A stretch of 59,462 nt of DNA from a virus. A program made the position numbers and the translations under genes. The notes beneath the pieces are model-generated. The model made no database searches, had not been told where the DNA came from, and saw nothing but the letters and a program-made list of their open reading frames with translations. Of the stretch, positions 28,547 through 36,146 are shown piece after piece (within the stretch, counting starts at the first letter, position 1; every line of letters starts with the position of its first letter). The DNA is taken from IMG/VR virus record IMGVR_UViG_3300042197_001662, positions 1 to 59,462 of that record; one strand, given 5' to 3'.

Positions 28547-28869
28547 GCAAAAAATCGGGGATCTTGCTGCCTCACCGAGATGAGACCACTGAGACGCAAC
28601 TTGAGAATCTCGTAGATGGCCAGTTCGGCGAGGCGGCTGGAGCAGATGGTGTCGCTGGTGGCGAACACGTAGATGAGGTGGCGGTAAAGCTGGGTCAAAG
28701 TTTGGATCTTGACCCAGTGGGTATCGCCGGGGATCGGTTCGGTGCCGTATTCCCAGTCGTCGTAGTCCGGGGCGTTACGAAGCTCGCGGGCTTCAGTCGT
28801 ACCAATCGCTCTGGTCGATTGGTGCCCAGTCGTCGACGCGCTGGGAGAGGAGTTCTCGGAATCCGGCAT
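28543..28869 (-). CDS. Hypothetical protein with EPIP motif
   Basis: 108 aa as an open frame from ATG 28869, but the first 25 residues lie within the upstream gene in another frame and are Ser/Thr-rich, so translation may start later at a non-ATG codon. DDWEYGTEPIPGDTHWVK matches the plus-strand protein at 17316. The C-terminal part is helical (QLYRHLIYVFATSDTICSSR). Function unknown. Confidence 0.5.
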   Translation of the reverse strand: MPDSENSSPSASTTGHQSTRAIGTTEARELRNAPDYDDWEYGTEPIPGDTHWVKIQTLTQLYRHLIYVFATSDTICSSRLAELAIYEILKLRLSGLISVRQQDPRFFA

Positions 28870-29056
28870 CGCTGGAAGGGATCACATCCTCTTCGTGAAG
28901 CTCGAAGGAGCCTCGGCACAAGGCAGGCCCCCACTCTGCTGGCTCGAAATAACTTTGCGAGCGCACCAGGACAGCATCATCAACAAGGGCATCGACAACG
29001 ATGCGGCGGCCGCCGTCTTCAAAGCTAATGGAGTCAATTTCAAGTACCTGGCTCAC
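28793..29056 (-). CDS. Hypothetical acidic protein
   Basis: 87 aa from a GTG at 29056 that overlaps the upstream TGA (GTGA). Acidic, beta-rich (QVLEIDSISFEDGGRRIVVD; AVLVRSQSYFEP). It shares 77 bases with the next frame, the longest same-strand overlap in the block. Function unknown. Confidence 0.5.
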   Translation of the reverse strand: MSQVLEIDSISFEDGGRRIVVDALVDDAVLVRSQSYFEPAEWGPALCRGSFELHEEDVIPSSDAGFRELLSQRVDDWAPIDQSDWYD

Positions 29057-29295
29057 TGGGCCTCCGTAGCAGTTAAGCGCGTTTCGATGTTGTCCATCCA
29101 CTGATCCCAGCTCAGCTTCAAGAACATTTCCAAGTCCTGGAGCTGCTCCAGCTGGCGCATGTCGTAGGTGGGGTCCAGGCCAGCCGCTTCGATGTCAGCG
29201 ATCTTCTGCTGGAGCCCGATCACGGTCCAGTGGACGGCGAAATACCAGGGGCTGAGCTTGTGGTTATCGACTGGAGTTTGAGTAAAGGCTTCCAT
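29053..29295 (-). CDS. Hypothetical helical protein
   Basis: 80 aa from ATG 29295; longer in-frame sequence to 29370 crosses the terminator hairpin and was rejected. Helical with WYFAVHWTVIGLQQKIADIE and a Gln/Leu-rich helix. First gene after the hairpin at 29301-29339. Confidence 0.55.
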   Translation of the reverse strand: MEAFTQTPVDNHKLSPWYFAVHWTVIGLQQKIADIEAAGLDPTYDMRQLEQLQDLEMFLKLSWDQWMDNIETRLTATEAQ

Positions 29296-29300
29296 TTGTA

Positions 29301-29339
29301 ATAAAGAAACAGGGCAGCCCACGTGGTGTGAGCTGCCCT
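29301..29339 (-). terminator. Rho-independent terminator (minus strand)
   Basis: On the minus strand: AGGGCAGC, a 13-base loop, GCTGCCCT, then GTTTCTTTAT. An 8-bp GC-rich stem with a partial U-tract. It would end the transcript from the helicase and RHH genes. Confidence 0.5.
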
Positions 29340-29373
29340 TAGTGTTACAGACGAATGGCAGGGGTGTCAAGCC

Positions 29374-29718
29374 CTAGGTCGGAACCCCGAGGTCTTCCGG
29401 CTGGTACTGGGTCAGCACGCAGACGTCAGCCCCCTGTGTCAAGGCAGTTTGCACGATGTAGTGGAACTGCGCCTGGGCATCCGGGCACTCCTCGATCTGA
29501 TACTCCTCCACCTCGTAGGTCATGCCGCGGCGGTACCAGGCAACCCGGATCACCGCCAGCAGCTCGAACGGGATGTCGCCCACCGTGTAGCCCAGGGTGG
29601 GCTTCCTGGGACGCTTCGGCGGCGCTGGTTCCGGCTTAGCCACAGGTTCCCTCCAGATCAGCCACGCGGCAGCCCGCATGAGCCCTAGGAAAAATTTAGG
29701 TACGGCGGAATTAGCCAT
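29374..29718 (-). CDS. Hypothetical protein
   Basis: 114 aa. N-terminal hydrophobic-basic helix (FFLGLMRAAAWLIWREP), a Pro/Lys-rich linker, then a beta-rich region (GDIPFELLAVIRVAWYRRGM; TYEVEEYQIEECP). The C-terminal domain has a sensor-like alpha/beta feel but no motif. Overlaps the RHH gene by 8 bases. Confidence 0.5.
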   Translation of the reverse strand: MANSAVPKFFLGLMRAAAWLIWREPVAKPEPAPPKRPRKPTLGYTVGDIPFELLAVIRVAWYRRGMTYEVEEYQIEECPDAQAQFHYIVQTALTQGADVCVLTQYQPEDLGVPT

Positions 29719-29917
29719 TAACGAGATCTAGGGATGGATCTGCGAACGAGTCCAGAACCTGCTCAATCTCTTCCGGTTTCCAGTGATCCGTAAATCTTTT
29801 GAAGGCGTCCCAAGTGAGACGCTCAACAAGATTGGAAACAGACCGCCGATCTTGGGTCGCCAAGTAGCGAAGGCAGGCGGCGGTCTTGGGGTTGAGAGAG
29901 ACAGTTGTGCGGGGCAT
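29711..29917 (-). CDS. Ribbon-helix-helix DNA-binding protein
   Basis: 68 aa from the ATG at 29917, giving MPRTTVSLNPKTAACLRYLA, then RRSVSNLVERLTWDAF: the strand-helix-turn-helix of the CopG/Arc family. The upstream frame to 29938 has no better start. It sits 33 bases after the helicase gene and may regulate the replication operon. Confidence 0.7.
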   Translation of the reverse strand: MPRTTVSLNPKTAACLRYLATQDRRSVSNLVERLTWDAFKRFTDHWKPEEIEQVLDSFADPSLDLVNG

Positions 29918-29950
29918 AAAAGTTATGCGGGACTGCACAAGCCTACATAA

Positions 29951-32377
29951 CTATTCCCACATTTGGGCGGCCTCAGCCATGAGTTGCTCCAGCTCCTGGG
30001 ACGAACGCCGGTCCTCTCGCGTGAAGATAACGGTGTCCAGCTGTCCCAAATCGTCAAAAGCGTTGTCCTGCAACGGATCTGCCTGATTTGGTTGTCCCAT
30101 TTTGTCCCGTTTTGTCCCAACTTGTCCTCTTGCCGTCTCGGAAGCAGGTTTGGGACAACTTGGGACAAACTGGGACAAATCAGGACAACCGGTTTCGTCA
30201 GAATCCGCTCCAGCACTGGATTCTTCTTCTTTGGGACAGGTTGTACCTCCTCCCCCCCTGCGCGCGAGAACTGCTGAGTACCTCTTGCTGGAACGATCCC
30301 CCTCAACAGCAACCAAACCTCGGTCGATCAAACGCTGGAGCGATTTCGCAATGGCGCTGACGCTGCCACCCAGCAGTGGATCAGCGTTCAATTCCGCCTT
30401 GGTCATCGGCGTGCCCTTGGTACGCAGCCGCTGGAGCACCCGGTCGATGATCGACGCGGGACTGGCGGAATCAACGCCTTCCGCAGGTGGCAGGTCCTGG
30501 AGCGAAAAGGTCAGGTCATCCTTCTGGCGCAGGATCAGCTGCTTGCCTTCGTTGCCTTCACGGCTCTTGCCGATGGTGATAAGCCGCGCAGAGGCCCCCA
30601 CATGCTCCAGCTCGGCCTTTTCTGGGCGCTTGATAGCCCAAGACTCATCCACAGCGTCCTGGAGCGCCGAGGTGCCCCTGAAGTCGCCACTCTTGGCCGC
30701 GTGGTGGATAAAGACGATGGTGGTAGCCGGGAAGCTTTCACCGTTTTCGGCGCTGTACCAGTAGATCGGCTCGGCATACTCCGCCTTGTTCTGGTCGTAA
30801 GCGCAGCCCCGCATACAGGCCGTCACCGAATCCCAGACCACCAGCTTGGGGCGATGCTCCTCGATCTGCTGGATAAACCACGGATACCAAAGCATCGAAA
30901 CCTTGTTCTGAACCACCACTGGGTCGTCAGCGGTGAAATCCAGATCCTTGAACTGCTTACGCATCCGACGGCTGTTTTGATCGCCGTTAAGCCAGAGCAC
31001 CTTGCCCTGTTCAACTGGTACTTCAGCACCACGCACGGAGAACGGAATACCACGAGCGATGTGTTTCGCCAGCGTCAACACCGCCATGGTTTTGCCGCAA
31101 CCACCCCGCCCGTGGATCAACACGGTGCCGGGTTTCGGCAGCAGATCGGGAATCAAGTATTCGATCGGCGCATCCTCCAGGGCAAAAATTTCCTGCAGGC
31201 TGCCTCCTTGGGATCCACGGCGATACTCCTGGTCCGCAATCAGCAGCCGCACAACAGCCGCCGCCTCCCGATAACCAGCCTCCAGAGCGATCTCATGGAG
31301 TTTGTGCTGCACTTCTGAGGGATTCGGCAGCGCCATCGCATCGGTGGCACGCTTGACGATCTCTTCGTGCGAAAGACCAGTGGTGCGAAACCGCTGCACC
31401 CGGTCTTGCTCAGCACTATCAACAACCTTCCGCAGATCCTCCGACAGCCACAACCGCCCAGGCATCTGCTGGTCCGCCATCCAGAACAGCGTCCCAAGGC
31501 TCACCGGCCCCTTCCGAAAACTCTTCCACGCGGCTTCGCAAGGATTGCCTTCAGCCCAATCCTGTGAAAATTCGGGGTCTTCCGCAGACCAAGCCGACCA
31601 CAGCGTCAAACCAAGGTCAGTCGGCAGCTCCGAGTGGATCGCCATCCCCACCTTCACCCAGTGATCCCGGCTGCCAGCGCCTTGCCCCGGAATCACCTTC
31701 AAGGCGGACTGGATAATCTCAGCCACCTCAGCCGGGTCTCGATCCGAGAAATCCAGTGCCTTGCGGTTCCTAATGAAGCCGGCATCCTCCACACCTTTAC
31801 CGGCACGCTCCTTCATCTCAGCGATCAGCCAATCCGGCGCCTCTGGAATCGCGTCCAGATCGCCCTCAAAGCCATACATGCCCGCCGGAGCCTTCCCATC
31901 ACTGGAACCCGGATAAGCCCCGTAGAGGACCCCCTGACGGCCCCAGAGCACCTCATAACCCGATCCTGTATCCGACAGGCCGAAGCCCTGCACAGAGCCC
32001 CACAGAGCCTCTGGAACGCGAAACAGATACTTCGCCGCGTTCGCCTTGGTGGAAGTAATAACTGGAGCCCCCTCCAGCGATTCCCCCCACTTCTTTTTGA
32101 GACGACTGAGATTCCGATCCACATCGAGAATCACGAGTCCCCTACTGCGACCGCCAGTAAAAACACCGACGGCCTGGAACACATCCGGCTTCCGCTCGAT
32201 CTGGAGCGCCACATCTGCCGGCGTCATCACGTTGTCGTGACTGTGCTTTGTGGGCGTCTTGCCTTTACTGACTGAGCCTGAGGGCAGCATCTCGCCCTTG
32301 GCGTAAATCGGGGCATACGCAAACCCAACAGGCAGCTGGCGCACAAATGCCAGCAGCTCTTGCGTCTTATGCGACAC
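29951..32377 (-). CDS. Primase-helicase: Prim-Pol N-terminus + RepA-like AAA ATPase
   Basis: 808 aa. Residues about 10-190 are an AEP primase-polymerase (VGVFTGGRSRGLVILDVD with D85 and D87; STKANAAKYLFR). Residues 230-300 are a PriCT-like domain (GSRDHWVKVGMAIHS). Residues 405-600 are a RecA/RepA-like helicase: Walker A GRGGCGKT (423-430), Walker B LVVWDS (D516), IHHAAKSGDFRGTSALQ. Residues about 650-710 are a winged helix. The tail, about residues 720-770, is low-complexity and its DNA is filled with TGTCCC/GGGACA repeats. It probably starts replication and unwinds the template for PolA. AGGAG precedes the start. Confidence 0.9.
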   Translation of the reverse strand: MSHKTQELLAFVRQLPVGFAYAPIYAKGEMLPSGSVSKGKTPTKHSHDNVMTPADVALQIERKPDVFQAVGVFTGGRSRGLVILDVDRNLSRLKKKWGESLEGAPVITSTKANAAKYLFRVPEALWGSVQGFGLSDTGSGYEVLWGRQGVLYGAYPGSSDGKAPAGMYGFEGDLDAIPEAPDWLIAEMKERAGKGVEDAGFIRNRKALDFSDRDPAEVAEIIQSALKVIPGQGAGSRDHWVKVGMAIHSELPTDLGLTLWSAWSAEDPEFSQDWAEGNPCEAAWKSFRKGPVSLGTLFWMADQQMPGRLWLSEDLRKVVDSAEQDRVQRFRTTGLSHEEIVKRATDAMALPNPSEVQHKLHEIALEAGYREAAAVVRLLIADQEYRRGSQGGSLQEIFALEDAPIEYLIPDLLPKPGTVLIHGRGGCGKTMAVLTLAKHIARGIPFSVRGAEVPVEQGKVLWLNGDQNSRRMRKQFKDLDFTADDPVVVQNKVSMLWYPWFIQQIEEHRPKLVVWDSVTACMRGCAYDQNKAEYAEPIYWYSAENGESFPATTIVFIHHAAKSGDFRGTSALQDAVDESWAIKRPEKAELEHVGASARLITIGKSREGNEGKQLILRQKDDLTFSLQDLPPAEGVDSASPASIIDRVLQRLRTKGTPMTKAELNADPLLGGSVSAIAKSLQRLIDRGLVAVEGDRSSKRYSAVLARRGGGGTTCPKEEESSAGADSDETGCPDLSQFVPSCPKPASETARGQVGTKRDKMGQPNQADPLQDNAFDDLGQLDTVIFTREDRRSSQELEQLMAEAAQMWE
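30091..30189. repeat. Dyad of 10-bp-phased TGTCCC/GGGACA repeats (iteron-like)
   Basis: Four TGTCC(C/T) at 30093, 30103, 30113, 30123 and four (G/A)GGACA at 30152, 30162, 30172, 30182. Spacing is exactly 10 bp in each arm and the two arms are mirror images about 30140. Further single copies are at 30034, 30042, 30064 and 30233. Because 10 is not a multiple of 3, the repeats fall in all three reading frames and cannot come from a protein repeat. A replication origin or multi-site binding region is the likeliest role, by analogy with iterons inside lambda gene O. Confidence 0.85.
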
Positions 32378-32465
32378 GTTGTTAGACTCCTACAGGAATG
32401 TTTACTCCGCGCCCTGGCTGCCGTACGCAGCTGGGGCGTTTTACTAGGCTAGCCATCCCGTCAAG

Positions 32466-32488
32466 AACGTGTTAGTGTCATACACGTT
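32466..32488 (+). promoter_or_regulatory. Promoter with inverted repeat upstream of SSB-like gene
   Basis: AACGTGT-TAGTGTCAT-ACACGTT is a 7-bp inverted repeat containing GTGTTAGTGT (32469-32478), a member of the extended -10 set. It lies 35 bases before ATG 32524, in the 146-bp space shared with the divergent primase-helicase gene. Early-gene regulation from here is inference. Confidence 0.45.
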
Positions 32489-32523
32489 GCCCACGGGCGA
32501 CCATCCAAAACCGAGAAACCTCA

Positions 32524-33105
32524 ATGGGATTCCTCTCTAAATCCGCCTCCGCCAGCGTCAACAGCAGCAACAGCGGCGGCGGTTACCTCAGCCTCAGCAA
32601 GCTCCCCGACGGCGGCTCCGTCCGTTTCGCGCTGCTCTCCGACGAACCGCTTGAGTTCTACGAGAGCTGGGGCACCGCCAACGGCGCCTCCAAGCCCTTC
32701 CGCTTCGACTTTGAGCCCACCTACGAGGACGTGGTGGCTGAGATGGGCGAGTTCGAGCCCCGCGAAGGCCGCGGCGGCCCCGGCACCGCCGACGTCAAAT
32801 TCGCCATCGCCGTCCCCGTCTACAACTACGAGTCGGGCAAAGTCCAAGTCCTGCAGATCACCCAGAAGTCCGTCCTCAAGGAACTGGATCAGGTGTCCCA
32901 GATGGAGGACTACGAGAACCTGCTGGAGTGGGACTTCACCGTCAGCAAAAAAGGCTCCGGCCTGCTGACTGAGTACACCCTCCGCCCGGTCCCCCGCAAG
33001 AAGGGCAGCCAAGAGCACATCGACGCCGCCTGGCTGGAAGCCAAATCCGAAGGCTTCGACATCAGCCGCCTACTGACTGGAGCCAACCCTTTCAAGGCTG
33101 CCTGA
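32524..33105 (+). CDS. ssDNA-binding-like protein
   Basis: 193 aa. A Ser/Asn/Gly-rich start is followed by a beta-rich OB-like region: YLSLSKLPDGGSVRFALLSD, EFYESWG, VKFAIAVPVYNYESGKVQVL, ITQKSVLKELDQV, YDFTVSK-like strand. This is the plan of the gp32/gp2.5-like SSB proteins of marine siphophages. No zinc motif. The gene is alone between a promoter and a strong terminator, as expected for an abundant protein, and faces the primase-helicase. Confidence 0.65.
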   Translation: MGFLSKSASASVNSSNSGGGYLSLSKLPDGGSVRFALLSDEPLEFYESWGTANGASKPFRFDFEPTYEDVVAEMGEFEPREGRGGPGTADVKFAIAVPVYNYESGKVQVLQITQKSVLKELDQVSQMEDYENLLEWDFTVSKKGSGLLTEYTLRPVPRKKGSQEHIDAAWLEAKSEGFDISRLLTGANPFKAA

Positions 33106-33123
33106 ACGCCACTAAATAACACC

Positions 33124-33149
33124 GCCCCGCCATAGCGCGGGGCTTTTTT
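33124..33149 (+). terminator. Rho-independent terminator
   Basis: GCCCCGC-CATAGC-GCGGGGC followed by six T. A 7-bp GC stem. Lies 18 bases after the SSB-like stop. Confidence 0.85.
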
Positions 33150-33182
33150 AGTGGTATTATCAAATTGGGAAAGAATAACTAA

Positions 33183-34022
33183 ATGCCTTCCAACACCCAA
33201 GACACCCTGGCAGAACTACGGAAATGGCGACTGGAGCGTGATGACACCGGCCCCTTCCGCGTCTACCGGGACATCAAGGGCAACATTTACCATAGTGTTA
33301 CACACATCCTAAAGGAGACCAGCGACAAAACCGGCCTGGAGCGCTGGGCCGCCCGCTTGGGACCCGTAGAAGCTACCCAACAGCGCAATGTTGCCGCCAC
33401 CCGAGGCAACATGGCCCACAACCAAGCGGAATATTTGCTCAAAACTGCCCAACAGCTGGCGCGTTCCACCGCAAATAAGCGCAACTCCATCCGCTGGGAC
33501 GATCAAGGGCTGGCGCGCATCCCAATCCCGATCACCCAGTGGGCACTCAACCGGGTCCGCCCCAATGTTCCCCGTGTTGGCTGGAGCGCATCAGGCTATG
33601 CCCGCGGTTTATCTGACTGGATCGCCGAGAACGTCACCGAAATTTTCGCCAGCGAATTTTCCATTCACCACCCCGCCGGCTTCGCTGGAACAGCAGACGC
33701 TTTACTCACCATAAAAGGTAAGCAAGGCATCTATGTTTGCGACTGGAAAACTAGCGTGGGACGCAAAACCGACTGCGACGATAGGCTTCCCAAAGGCCAT
33801 TCATACATTGACCAGTGTGGAGCCTATTCACTGGGACTTAAATATTTGACCGGCCTCCAACCTGCTGGGGCAGCCATCATTTTGGCCCGCCGCTGTGGCA
33901 CACCCAACGTTCATTTTATGAATGAAGATGAACTAATCGAAGCTGAAGATTCATATCTGGCACGCGTTGCCAGTTACTTTGAGAACCTGGAGCTTACAAA
34001 TCCCATTCAAGTCTCAGGCTGA
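33183..34022 (+). CDS. PD-(D/E)XK exonuclease
   Basis: 279 aa. The nuclease core is FAGTADALLTIKGKQGIYVC then DWKTS: D...D-x-K, typical of Cas4/RecB-like phage exonucleases. An N-terminal HSVTHILKETSDKTGLERWA and GNMAHNQAEYLL (His helix) match the family's first metal ligand. The Q-x-x-x-Y helix (YIDQCGAYSLGLKY) follows. Probably processes DNA ends during replication or recombination. Located after the SSB terminator, so it has its own start signals. Confidence 0.8.
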   Translation: MPSNTQDTLAELRKWRLERDDTGPFRVYRDIKGNIYHSVTHILKETSDKTGLERWAARLGPVEATQQRNVAATRGNMAHNQAEYLLKTAQQLARSTANKRNSIRWDDQGLARIPIPITQWALNRVRPNVPRVGWSASGYARGLSDWIAENVTEIFASEFSIHHPAGFAGTADALLTIKGKQGIYVCDWKTSVGRKTDCDDRLPKGHSYIDQCGAYSLGLKYLTGLQPAGAAIILARRCGTPNVHFMNEDELIEAEDSYLARVASYFENLELTNPIQVSG

Positions 34023-34071
34023 GACTTACTGGTACAATGGTTGCCTGAGCGTGGTTGGCGCCACCTCAGGC
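34009..34071 (+). promoter_or_regulatory. Inverted repeat, -10 element and leader hairpin
   Basis: AAGTCTCAG-G-CTGAGACTT (34009-34027) is a perfect 9-bp inverted repeat spanning the exonuclease stop. TGG-TACAAT (34030-34038) follows as an extended -10. The next leader segment folds as GCCTGAG-C-GTGG / CCAC-CTCAGGC (34043-34071) with a bulged C. All precede the HNH-AP2 ATG at 34097. Terminator, promoter and translation control are all possible. Confidence 0.45.
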
Positions 34072-34096
34072 CGGACAACCTACCTAACAGGCCGTC

Positions 34097-34570
34097 ATGT
34101 CACAGTCTACATACCCTGCTGTTGAACTTCTCTGGGAGAAGTACAGCTACAACCCATTCACTGGAACGCTGCACAAGCGTAAAAGCGGCATTCAGGTAAA
34201 GGGCTTCAAGACGTCAAACCAGCGTGGCTGGTGCATTCATCTGACTTGGAACGGGAAGCGCATTCAGACAAGCTATGGCCGGGTTGTTTATGCCTGGTGC
34301 ACTGGCGTATGGCCCATTCATCAGATCGACCACATCAACCGCAACCCCCGGGATAACCGCATTCATAACTTGCGGGATGTAACTAACCGGGAGAACTGCC
34401 AGAACCGCGGCAACTTCGGCCACTGGCTGGAGCGCGAGCAGTGCTGGCAGGCCCGTATCCGGATTGGCGGGAAGCTTAAATACCTAGGCCGGCACAAGAC
34501 AAGGGAAGCCGCCCAACAAGCTTACCGGGAAGCCTGCCAAGCGTACGGGTTGCCAGTGCTGGAGCGTTAG
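34097..34570 (+). CDS. HNH-AP2 homing endonuclease
   Basis: 157 aa. HNH core: VVYAWCTGVWPIHQIDHINR, then NPRDNRIHNLRDVTNRENCQN-type ending. AP2 DNA-binding domain: CWQARIRIGGKLKYLGRHKT then REAAQQAYREAC. This combination is a classic free-standing homing endonuclease. The 3' end overlaps a minus-strand gene by 4 bases. Target site unknown. Confidence 0.85.
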   Translation: MSQSTYPAVELLWEKYSYNPFTGTLHKRKSGIQVKGFKTSNQRGWCIHLTWNGKRIQTSYGRVVYAWCTGVWPIHQIDHINRNPRDNRIHNLRDVTNRENCQNRGNFGHWLEREQCWQARIRIGGKLKYLGRHKTREAAQQAYREACQAYGLPVLER

Positions 34571-34980
34571 CCGGTGCGCTTGCGGGCCTTGCCGGCATCC
34601 GAGCGCGTCTTGCGGCTGGAGCCTGCGGCCGGCTTGCGGCGTGTTGCTGGCGCTGGTGCCGGATCATCGGTGCGCGTAAAAAGTCCCGCAATCTGTGGAA
34701 AAAGTTCTGCGGGTATGTCGGCGCCGCGGTTGACCCGCTGGCAGTCTCGCCAATACGGCACCAGTTCCCGCCAGAGCTGGAGCGGGCCTTCCTTGCCGTG
34801 GGCCTGCTGGAGCGTTAGCAGGTCTGCCCAATCGGTCGCCTTAACCGTGCTGCGCTCGATTGCCCAGCGCAGGTCGCGTAGCTGGCGCTTTTCGAGGCGC
34901 AGCTGTTCGCGCTCCGCTTCCCGCTGATCAACTGCAAGCTGTTTGCGCTCGCGGGTGGTGTTCCATTCTCCGCCGGTCAC
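34567..34980 (-). CDS. Hypothetical basic helical protein
   Basis: 137 aa from a GTG at 34980 overlapping the upstream TGA (GTGA). Long charged helix (QREAEREQLRLEKRQLRDLR), Trp-containing middle (LQLWRELVPYWRDCQR) and an Arg/Lys/Pro-rich tail. Likely to bind DNA or act as a small scaffold; unknown. Confidence 0.55.
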   Translation of the reverse strand: MTGGEWNTTRERKQLAVDQREAEREQLRLEKRQLRDLRWAIERSTVKATDWADLLTLQQAHGKEGPLQLWRELVPYWRDCQRVNRGADIPAELFPQIAGLFTRTDDPAPAPATRRKPAAGSSRKTRSDAGKARKRTG

Positions 34981-35162
34981 GCTTCCACCTCCCAGCGGGT
35001 GATCACGTGCTGTATCAACTCGCGAGTGTGCTGGCACCGTTTCGCTTCCACGGTGTCGCCGGTGCGATGAAGGTGGGCAGCGGCGCCATGTAAGGCCCGC
35101 TCAATCCGTAGCCAGTGCTCACCCGCGAGGGTGACGGTAACGGTCTTGCCTGGTGTGGGCAT
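34977..35162 (-). CDS. Small hypothetical protein
   Basis: 61 aa from ATG 35162; the longer frame to 35426 is antisense to the next gene and was rejected. GKTVTVTLAGEHWLRIERAL then a His-rich helix. Preceded by a minus-strand -10 candidate at 35203-35212. First of a two-gene unit. Confidence 0.55.
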   Translation of the reverse strand: MPTPGKTVTVTLAGEHWLRIERALHGAAAHLHRTGDTVEAKRCQHTRELIQHVITRWEVEA

Positions 35163-35202
35163 GGGTGGATCCTGCCGGGGTTCGGCTGAGGGTTCGCCTG
35201 TA

Positions 35203-35212
35203 ACAGTAGCAC
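35203..35212 (-). promoter_or_regulatory. Extended -10 promoter candidate (minus strand)
   Basis: On the minus strand GTGCTACTGT, sharing GTGYTASTRT with the sites at 4844, 16035, 32469 and 36105. It is 40 bases before ATG 35162. Confidence 0.35.
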
Positions 35213-35279
35213 GGCCGCGCCAATGCGCTGGGGGTGGCCTGGTGTGGTACATTACGGGGGCACTACGGCAAACCATGCC

Positions 35280-36092
35280 ATGCAACCCCAAACCCCCAAG
35301 GCCAGCCCCGCACTGTTGGAGCGGATCGAACGGCTTACCGGCTGCGCTGGCCATTGGTGCCTGATTCGGGACGGTGAGCCCGAGCGCGACGGCTTCGGCG
35401 CGTGGCATCAGTCCCCAACGGATCACCTGCAGACTTGCCTCGCTGAACGCTGGCGCGGCGTGTCGTTAGGTTTCGTCCCCAGCTGGTGCGGTTACAGCGA
35501 TTACGCCAGCACCGGCCTAGTGGGCAAGGCGAACTTCAACGTCCTAACCGATCCCGCCAGCACCCCCGACCCCCACGGCGGCATCCTTACCGTTAGCTAC
35601 GGCTGGAACGGTGAGGGTGTGGCGCTGGACTTGCTGAGGGTTCCGGCGGACGTGCTGGAGGCGGTGGAATCGCTGGAGAGTTACCCCCTGTTGTCTGAGG
35701 ATGAGCACTCCAGCCTGGAACTTGCGGCGCAAGATGAGGCATGGCCGGAGGTGGAGCGGGACTTCCTAAAAGACCTGGCGCGAGAGCTTCAGACCTACGC
35801 GCCGGAGGATGCCGACCCCTATTGGGCAGCCGACACCCTAGAGATCTTCTCGGAGGATGGGGCCGTGGCGGAACTGTTCCGCACCGTGGCTGATCGCGCC
35901 GGAATCTATTGGGAGGCAGACGACTATTGCGGCCAATGGATCGACGCCCGCAAGGTAGCCGCCGCAGTCACCCGGGAAGAACTGGCGGAACTGGTGCGGT
36001 TGCCGCTGTTGGCACCAGATCAGGAGTGGCGCCGCGAACCTTACCCGTGGCCGGACGGTTCCCGCGATCCGCTGGCGCCCGCGCTGGTATGA
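35280..36092 (+). CDS. Hypothetical protein
   Basis: 270 aa from ATG 35280; codons to 35223 have poor start context. Acidic, with Trp-rich motifs (CAGHWCLIRDGEPERDGFGA; WHQSPTD), a middle beta region with HGGILTVSYGWNGEG and a helical acidic C-terminal half. No catalytic motif recognised. The gene diverges from the minus-strand pair at 34567-35162. Confidence 0.55.
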   Translation: MQPQTPKASPALLERIERLTGCAGHWCLIRDGEPERDGFGAWHQSPTDHLQTCLAERWRGVSLGFVPSWCGYSDYASTGLVGKANFNVLTDPASTPDPHGGILTVSYGWNGEGVALDLLRVPADVLEAVESLESYPLLSEDEHSSLELAAQDEAWPEVERDFLKDLARELQTYAPEDADPYWAADTLEIFSEDGAVAELFRTVADRAGIYWEADDYCGQWIDARKVAAAVTREELAELVRLPLLAPDQEWRREPYPWPDGSRDPLAPALV

Positions 36093-36104
36093 CGGCCGGC
36101 TGCC

Positions 36105-36114
36105 GTGCTAGTGT
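36105..36114 (+). promoter_or_regulatory. Extended -10 promoter candidate
   Basis: GTGCTAGTGT, in a longer stretch GTGCTAGTGTTTCACACGA that resembles GTGTTAGTGTCATACACGT at 32469. It is 32 bases before ATG 36147. Confidence 0.4.
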
Positions 36115-36146
36115 TTCACACGAGACCCCAACCCTAAGGCTCACCT

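Noticed and set aside
30102-30764. Plus-strand ORF of 220 aa antisense to the primase-helicase
   Set aside because: Shadow frame; its Ser/Arg-rich sequence reflects the opposite strand codons.
35163-35426. N-terminal extension of the minus-strand gene at 34977
   Set aside because: It is antisense to the start of the 35280 gene and ATG 35162 has a promoter candidate upstream.
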